Source: Angiostrongylus vasorum
Taxonomy: Eukaryota; Nematoda; Chromadorea; Rhabditida; Metastrongylidae
Direction of reading: 5' to 3'
DNA length: 64,000 nt
NCBI GenBank assembly: GCA_018806985.1
Contig: JADANN010000446.1
Location: 1-64,000 of the forward strand
The position numbers and the translations under genes were made by a program. Below the pieces are notes generated by a model. The model was not told the DNA's origin. It did not search any database and saw nothing but the letters and a program-made list of their open reading frames with translations. Positions 35,601 through 44,900 of the stretch are shown one piece after another (the first letter of the stretch is position 1; every line of letters starts with the position of its first letter).

Positions 35601-38600
35601 GAACGGTTTTTCCAATGTCACAACGCAAAGGGACTTAGTATACTTGTATGCATTAGTTTTCCACTGAAACTACTTCTGCACTCTCTACTAGTAGGTGCAT
35701 AAACACCTTTCTTTTTTTCTTTCAAGAAACTTGTTCAACATTTTACGGATCACGATCGTTATCAGTAACTAGGTTTATAGAACAATTTTTTCATGAGGAC
35801 AAATGTGGACTGCGACACGAGGCAGTGCTCTCTGGTGGGCGGAGCTTACGGGTGCGTCTTGTTGTGCATCGATGCCATAAAAGGCTTACGTGACGACGAA
35901 GTGTATTTTAAGCTGTTTCCTATATTCTATGCTAGTTCTCTACGAAATATCTTCGGAAGATAGTCAGAAAACATCTTCAGGTTTATTTCAAACTCCGTGG
36001 ATGCATCGTTTGGCGTCCCAGTTGGCGTCGATCAAAATCTCTCTCGATCCTCCCAGTCCGCCTCATACCAGTACCACCACTCTAGCACATTGTTTTAACC
36101 GAAATCAGTCTTCTCTCGATCCAAATTATCTACATGTTCCAACTGAATATGATGCTCAACAATTGTCTTCACCACCTCCCGATCGACGATGTAGTTTGAC
36201 ATCATTAACCAGTGACGACTCCGTAACAATATCGATGAGTTCAAGTTGCCAACCACTTCTATCACCAATGTGCGCGAGTAAGAAGTTCTGTATTGAAGAC
36301 TGTGATATACCATCAAATGAACTGATGGAACAACTAAGAAATGCTCAGGTAGATTTCCAACTAGTTGATAAACTTCACCGTGCTTGTTTTTTTAACGAAG
36401 TAATTATTTGAATGTGTGGAATTTTCAAGTAACCATAATGTGTTTTGTTCTTGCATTACTTTATGTTTTCAGATTTTTAACACGAAAGACTAAGCCAAAA
36501 AATTTCTCAGTATTATATAGCAATGAATTTAGTGTTGTATATCGAAATAATGAGGAGGTGAATGTAAACAAGTATTTCTGCATGGTGGCACAAGGGAAAT
36601 CTGAGTGATGAGGTCAGAAAATCTTGGGAATTTAGTTCTATATGAACTTCATGTGTTTTCTAAGCTCGGTCTATATTCATCAATGGTTCAGAACAGCATT
36701 TGATAGTTCTATTGTTTTGCCGCCGTTTATATGCCGTTACCTAGGTTTAATTATTTCTGCGACTCTTTTTACCTATTTGGAGATTTGTTTATCTATTTTT
36801 TCGAGCTTATGCATCGTCCGCGTTCTTAAATCGACGTCCTTGCAGCTAGGTAAGAGGCACATCAATTCCTTTTTGACCGTATGAAGTGGAAATTGGTTTA
36901 TGTTCCATCATAACGTAATGGAGCGAATGGTTGTAGTTTTGCAGGTTAGTGGATATTGCCGAGACTTAAATGTGAGCTAACCAGCCCTAATATGTTGCGC
37001 ATTTTAAGCTAGAAATCTGATTTTATGCGCTACAAATGAATTAGTTACCCGCATCAGAATAACAGATCCAATTATGGTAGAGATATTTGAAAAGAACATC
37101 TTAATATAAACGTCCAGTTGTCCCTAAGGTTTTGCGTTAACGAAAAAAGTGTGAACATTGCGTTTTCTTGTAGTTTATAAATGCTTCATTTCTATTAACG
37201 ACCATTAACGATGGTAGGACTTTGCATCGCTTCATTCTAATAACCACTTATTCAAATTCGTGTTCGGGATTTTAAGGCGAATACATTTTCGAAACCACCA
37301 TACTTACGATTAAAAGAGCTGCTTACACGAAGATCTACTAAAGGGCTGAAACGCTGGCTCGTAAAGATCAAGAGGCATTGTCCTTCCAAAAATGACGAGA
37401 AATATACCCGAGGAACTTTTTAATTTCCAAAGCATGACATGAGATTCCCGTGTGATCGTAACTGATTAGGTTTAAAGCTGAGTGTTATCTAAAAGAAGTG
37501 TTTTAAACTAAAGTGTATTGAATTTTGCTATGGTCTTTGTAGATTCGGAAGGGAGATAAATCTAGGACGACCTAGATCAAAAAAAAATTCTATTAGCAAC
37601 CTCGTGTTGGATTGCGATGAATTTGATTATGCTGTGGTTAATAGAAAGGCGATCCTCGGAATCATATTTGTATCATCCTTTCTAGCAAAGTACAAAGTGT
37701 TTTTCAATAAGAATGTGGATGCAAGTACAAGAAATTTTTTCCACATCCGATTTTCCTACTGATTAATTCCACAAAGAAAAAAATATACGTGGTCTCAAAC
37801 ACAGTACTATAAGGGTTCGAAGTTTTGAACCTTTGACTCTCAGCACCACTTGAAGGTAAACAAGGATTAGATCGAAAATCCCATGAGTGATTTATTTTTT
37901 GTAGTTGTGGCACTTTGAAGTATGATCGTATGCGGTTTCTCTCAAGTGAAACTAGAAACTTGATTGGAAATATGAGCTTAATAAACAGAAGCAGATAAGA
38001 CAGTCTAATGTTGAGAAGAATAAGATAGCGTTGTTGATTACTGAGAGAATTCCTTGATAATAGGCGTCCGTGTCTTCATGTACCCAATGTTTCTAAATCA
38101 TCTGGAGTGAACTTAAGTGGTTTCCACGACCGGCTTTCTATTCACCTCGGCACTGATAGAACAATTCCTCATATTCTTGTTTAGCAAACAGGAGGTATTA
38201 TTTTATTTCTTTATTTACACACAAGCTGACGTTTCGGCGGATGTCACCTTCCTCAGAGCCTGGAAAGGTCAATTTGACCAAAATATACACCACCAAACAC
38301 CCCACACCAACACCTTTTATGGAGGTGTTTGGCTAGCTTTTATGGAGGTGTTTTGCTACATATATGGCTAAATTGCGGTCATCTTGATCGTTCCAGGTTC
38401 TAAGAAAGCGAAAACGTCGGCTGGTGTGTGTATATAAAGAAATAAAATAACACCTCATGTTTGCTAAAGAAGAATATAAGGAATTAAGTGGTTTCCTCCA
38501 AACTTTCTGAGTTGATAGTTTAGATTACTCCTATGTGCTGCATGCATTGCTTCAGTCGACTCGAATCTCATGGAATTCGTTTATTCATACCAAAGGTAAA

Positions 38601-38773
38601 ACAACGCTCAAATACTCATTGCGTGCATCACTGTTTTGGAGCGAGATGATGATCGCATTAATAGCCACGATTTAGCATATTAAAAGGGACCTCGGTGCTT
38701 TTGCCGCGTACTGGATTCGTTATCACTATTATTATTATTATTACATATACATATATATACATGTATATACACA

Positions 38774-38821
<48 letters not shown>

Positions 38822-41800
38822 GATGCTACCTGCAGTGCTGTATAAAAATGGTCCAAGTTTATGGCAGAGTATAGTTACGTCTCTGTGCCTATTCGAGGGA
38901 ATCAATGAGTCATCTGTGGTAACGAAAACTTTATGAAATTTATACCGTTTCATTTTATTAAGAAAGAGCGATTGCTTTCCTTTAATTCATTTGTGCTGAT
39001 TCTTAAGCCAAGCAATTTACACCTCGTTATGCGGCTTTTTCTGTGATATTCTATTTTGAGAATATCGCCGTTGTTGAGTGAAAGCAGCAGATTCGTGAAG
39101 AAATCTTTAGAGAAATGCAGTAGACAAGAGTCACTAGCACGAAATTTTAAACTCGTTTTGAGTTGGTTTTTGTATTCTGTAATGACGGATATTTAGATAA
39201 TATATGATAGTAATAGAACTGTATCCGCAGTTAATCTCAGCTCGTAATTGAAGCGATAGGTGGTGTTTTGAGTTTGTTTATTATCGAATAGGAGCTGAGA
39301 GTTTATTCTACTAAGGGCTTTACAATTTTGATAGCATTCAATTGAGAGAAGCTATTTGGTATTTGCTTTCATTACTCAGGCTATTTTACCAAGATCTATA
39401 AGCAAAAATTCCGAGGATTCGTTATTTCTTTGAAGATTTTGCTAATCCAATAGTTAAGATTTGATTGTTCTCCTAAAAAATAGTTTTCTTAGTTCTGTTT
39501 CTTGGAGTTTGTATAACTTTCATATGAATAATATTAAAGAACCATGGATCACTTCCGAACGGACCATAAAATTGTAGCGTAATGAACATGATGTTCCCTT
39601 GTATAGTAAGGCCTACTGTAATACGTCATTTAATGATAGGATAAATTTATCACTTATCATCCAGGGATCTTTGATTTCTTATGAGTACGCAGTGCGTTTC
39701 TTAGCCAGTGAAATTATAGTAGTTCCGTGGTGAAGCCAACTATGCTAACTTAATCGTTTCTAAATAACACCTAGTTGTATCAACACTGCATAGTTTTCGT
39801 GACAAATGATCTAAACAGTCTTTAAATAGAAGTTAGAGCTCATACTGTAGAGCTTTCTACAGTATGACCCTATCATAGATTCACTCTGTGCATTTCGTGC
39901 ACGAACTACCAATTATATTCTGGACGACTGGACGTCAAAAAGGCGTTGAACGCTCGTTTTCATCTACTTTCTGACACTTTCAATATTTCACCGTTGTAAT
40001 AAACATTAGTACTGTTTATATGCGTTTTGGAAGTAGGTTTTTACAAGAAATTACAGAAAACGTTTAGATTACAACGGTATTTCGGTAAATATTCATATAC
40101 TAGGTTGCTTCAATTACTAATGTTCAACTTAGAAGAAAATATCGTATGTCGCTAGTAGTTTTTCCAGTTGGCTGCCCATAGCTAAGCTGTATTCAGCTGC
40201 TTTCAGTTACTTTCATGGCGACAGAACGAAGTCAATTGCTTTCCAAATCGCATAAAAAAGACTACGCTCACTTAGATGTCTCTTGTTGTTAAGACCAAGT
40301 CTTTCCGTTTTTTATTGTTGGGCCAGATGTTCTGAGCAAGGAAATAATTTCTGCACTTTAGCTGCGAGCATTCTACGCATTTATAATATGGAAGGACGAA
40401 GTAGTATACAAGAAATTCCACGTGAGTAAAAGGGAAAAGGCACTAAAAAATACTTTCCTACTGGTTTTATATCTTTTTCTTGACGAGATACGTGAAATGA
40501 AACAAGTTTGGAATGGAATTGGAAATAATCTGTTATTAGAATTATTGCCAACGACGTTTCTGCTCCTCGTTCTCGTATTTCCAATCCTTTTAAAGCGAAA
40601 CAAATGGTAAAATAGGCAGATCATTTATCTTATTAATTTTAAAAGTAGTTAATTGTAGATGGCGGGCGGGTTTCAGTTACTACTTCACATAGTCATTGTC
40701 ATCGTAGCGTGGAAAGGTTCTGGTCTCTTTCTGACTTCGTTTTCAGAATCCCTTAAGAAGAACGTTGTGAGTGGATGAGTGATGCGATAATGATATTGCT
40801 TGTAAATGGTTTATGTGCAGTGTTAGCTGATTAGTTGGCAGTGATCATAAGTAAACCAGTGTTTCTATCAAAATATTGTTTCGAAATAATTATTGTAGTA
40901 GTCTTTTAACATATCAGAACGGATCTGACGTATTTGGTATGCGTATTTCTTAGCAGCATATTAGTCGAACAATAGTAAAGAAGTATTGAGTTATAAGTTC
41001 ATTTTTAAATGAGTTTTCTTTGTGCCTGAAAGCAATTCTTCTTATTATCCAGCAGTGTGATTAAGGCATCAGTGAAAGAACTTGGGTGTATTTGTTGTCT
41101 AGGTGAAGTCGTGGTTTGTCCTTCAGTTACTTTTTTAATACTTTTTTTTCAGCCTCATATAATTACAATATCAGTTGCATTGTGCTCTGCCCTTTGTAAT
41201 GATTTTACTAATCGAACAACTCGAGTGGGCTTAGGGTACTCTTCATTCATTGCCATCGCTTACCAAATCTGTCTAATGGGCTGAGGTAGTTCGAAGAACA
41301 CAATATGCACCGCACTTTTCTTAATGGAAACTTCTTTCAACTGTTTTCGGGCTACTAACTACCCACTAGCAGCTCGCTCGGCTATCCTGCGATAGGCATA
41401 GTACCACCTATTTATTGGATATTGAGGCAGGAGCGCCGCGTGGACTTCCCATTCGCTGCATTTCAGCTTTTTTGGCAAAGTGAGCATGCGGTATAAAGTA
41501 TAAAGAGTTTGCCATTGATCAGTTCTTTAGTGATGCGTCGTGCATTTGACTTCACTAGGAATCTTAAAGGTGACTGAGTGCTTGACCTCTCCTATACAAT
41601 GTATGGATATGTCTATCTGTCTAACAATTTATCAAATTAGTCATATGCCTGCAAACAGGTTCGGTACAAAATTGCTGAAAGATGAAATTATCGGTCACTG
41701 TGGGCGCGGGATCGAACAAAATGTCTCGTTTGTCTAGCAGATCAGCTCTAACCACTGCGCTACTGCTTCTCATGCAGTTTAAAGTGCATTGTACACTGTA

Positions 41801-41885
41801 CACATATATATTTGTATGTATTTGTATATATATATATATATGTATGTGAATATATATATATATATGTATATGTACAAAGGGGCTC

Positions 41886-41940
<55 letters not shown>

Positions 41941-44900
41941 ATATGCATACATACGTTTATGTATATATATGTGTATATTTATATATTAGGGAGCTCAATC
42001 TAGAGTAACAGAGTAAAGAAGTCCTTACATTCAATTCACATATCATTGCAAGCACTAGGTGGCATTGGTCTTTGATTAATTCCACTATTTATCACTGAGA
42101 CCTAGCCTCCCAACTAACTTGCTCGATCTCACACGTGCGTGAGGTTTGTGAGATTGATATGAGAACTGACTGAAAATTTTCTATCAAGATGTCTTTTAAC
42201 ATTTTCTGCTCAAAATGTCCTTTGAGGCGAATTATAATTGAGATAGCCATAGAGAAATATCGGCAGACCATTAATAAACGACTTGAGGGCTTTTTTTATA
42301 ATTATAACATTTCCTAAAGAAGAAAAATTTTCTCGAGAGGTGCATGCAGCACAGTGGATAGAGGTGCCCTGCAACTCACATGGAATCGATTCTACGCTCC
42401 AGGCTCACCAAACCCTCCTTCCGTGCGAGGCCGGCATTTGATCCCAGACTTGTCTTGCAGGAGGACGGATTTAGTTCTTGTTAGTTGACGAGAAATAGCG
42501 GATCATCCAAAACATGCCAAAGCAGTGGAGACAAGCAGCTCTAATTAGGAAAAAAAAAGCATTAACTTCGAGCGTCAGTCACGATGCATCCGTGTTTGCG
42601 AATACTCTCGAGGTCTACACTATGAGCAAAAGAAGAAAAAAAAGATCAGAACATATGTTCCGATGATGTCATAATTTTTTTCCATTTTATTTATTTTTTA
42701 TTTTCTATTTCTTCACGTCTGCTGTGCGGATCCCAGCACTTCTCACATCCAGTTCGTTCCCTCGCATACATCTTCCACGAAGGTGTTCCAAGTTTTTACG
42801 TGTGCCTTTGGTTGCTGCTTGAGGATTTTCATTTCATGTTGAATGTCGTAGAGTACTGGTCGAGCAATTCTCTCTGGAGTCCTGAGATAGCCAGGCTGGA
42901 GCGTTCCCGATTGGGTTGCAGAGTGATTTTTTCCCAGAGAAGTCTGGTACCAATTTCCCGACCCCGGAAGGATGAGAGGCTTAATTGGCCCGGAGCGGAA
43001 TCGTACTTAAGTAATTTCGGATATCAGGCGTCATCGTATTAAATATATTCTCAGTAATAGACACAACATTTTGAGTGAACGGAAAGCAGTTGACGTAAGC
43101 AACATTACAGAGAAGAGTAGTCTTTTTGGGAATAGGTAATTTCGGATATAATTGTCAAACTTTCTTTTTTCAACATGTGCTAGAAAGCTGGAGCAGAGTT
43201 CTTCTTTTTTAGATGTGCTAAAGTCTCTCTCTTTTAGATATGTTAACCTTTCTTTCTCATAATCGTCCGACTTTTCTGCGTGTTTACGATTTTATGCGGG
43301 ATATATAAACATCCATTAATGTATGCCGCCAAAACATTTGTTCACACATGAAGAGGAAGTTTTTAGTTATTAGCAAAACATGGCATTGATTATTTACAAA
43401 TAAACATTCGAAAGTCGAAAATTTTGTGGTAGTTGAACTAAAAGAGTATGCTAATGTCCTCTAAACTGCGTAGGGATAAATTTGTCTATTCACTGTTTTT
43501 TCTTCAAAAAAGCAAACACGAAGCTGGTATTATAGAATTTATTAGCATACAATAGCAGACGTCTCGGCGGTTTCGCCTTCTTCAGAGGCTGGAAAGGTCA
43601 AATTGACATGCGACTACTCTTCCAAACACTTTCATAACCCTTGCAGATAAGACTTAACATATGTGTTTTTTCTATATAACATATATGTTTTTTTCTCTGA
43701 AATGGTTAGAAAGTTTCTTATTGTACGTTTTTTTTTCCAATTTGTACGAATACTTTGCCGATTACTACTGTTTCAGGGCCACTCACCATGTTCAGAGACA
43801 ATATGTGTGCCTCCAGTTCTTTTGTCTCCTGTACTGTTGCGACCAGTTCGTTCGGCTCAATCTGCTACCAGTCCGTTACCGACTCATAGCAACACAATGA
43901 CGTTTCATGTTGGTCTTCATCAGTTTTCCGTTTAAACCTTGTTTCTGATGATATTTTTTAATCGTTTCAAACAATGAGCAATATGTTTCACGCAGAGCTA
44001 GAGTAACCGCGATATAATTTATTCATCCTTTCATTCATCTGGTTGGATTGGGTGACCAACATTTTATAGGCCTCATGACGTCATTAACATTTTATCCATT
44101 TGTCTCCATTAAATACATGTATAGTCCAAATTGAGTGTTTTCTTATAGCAGTTCATATTCCTGTGCATTAGAGGTTAGAGGGTTTTTTATCTTTTCATCA
44201 CCTTCTGACTAAAATCTGTGAAAAAGAAAGCAAAGATTCCTGGTAGCTGCAGTTTGCTGTTAGTTTTGGTTACTCTTTTGTCTGATTGGCACTGTCATAA
44301 TAAGTCTTTGTTGTTTCGCTGGAAATGGATGCGGAAAACATTTCTTTCTCAACATCAGGCAAGAAGCTAGCTTCTACCGTGATTTAAATCGCGATCTCGA
44401 AAGGTCATATACGGATGGAAAGAAGTAGAGTGTATATCTTAATGGGGAAGTAGCAATAGATATTCGTTTCTATAAACCTTAACAAGTATGCTTGGTAGTT
44501 GCTCATTTGCTAACTCATTATCGCTCTATGCAAGTTGTTGAAGCCTGTGCCTTCATGCTGTCATGTAATCGTAGACAAATGCAAATAACTCCGTGTTATC
44601 CTTCAAACATTCGAAAACGAAGCGAAAATTAAGTGTAACATTTTAGTTAAGAAAAGATCGACAACGTAGATATGCAAATACTACTCGATACTTGATACCT
44701 GAACGGCCCATCCTCACTGGTTGTGCGGGCTCCAGCATAATCACCATTCTTCGAAGATTTGCTGGTTAAGCTATTGTGGTTCCCAGGAATCCCGAGGTCA
44801 GCCTGGCCAAAGTCTGGCGCAGGTCGTTGCCACCACAGGCAGTCGCAACCCTTATGGATAAAGGGAGATTTACCACCATGCGACTTTGATACCAAGACGG

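Noticed and set aside
35890..35935. ATG-like start of the 173-codon frame
   Set aside because: The acceptor at 35935 joins in phase with the preceding exon, so the upstream part of the frame is intron and the frame past 36348 reads into the next intron.
41685..41775. Possible tRNA gene on the minus strand
   Set aside because: A and B boxes are good but the anticodon arm and acceptor stem do not pair, so a SINE head is more likely.
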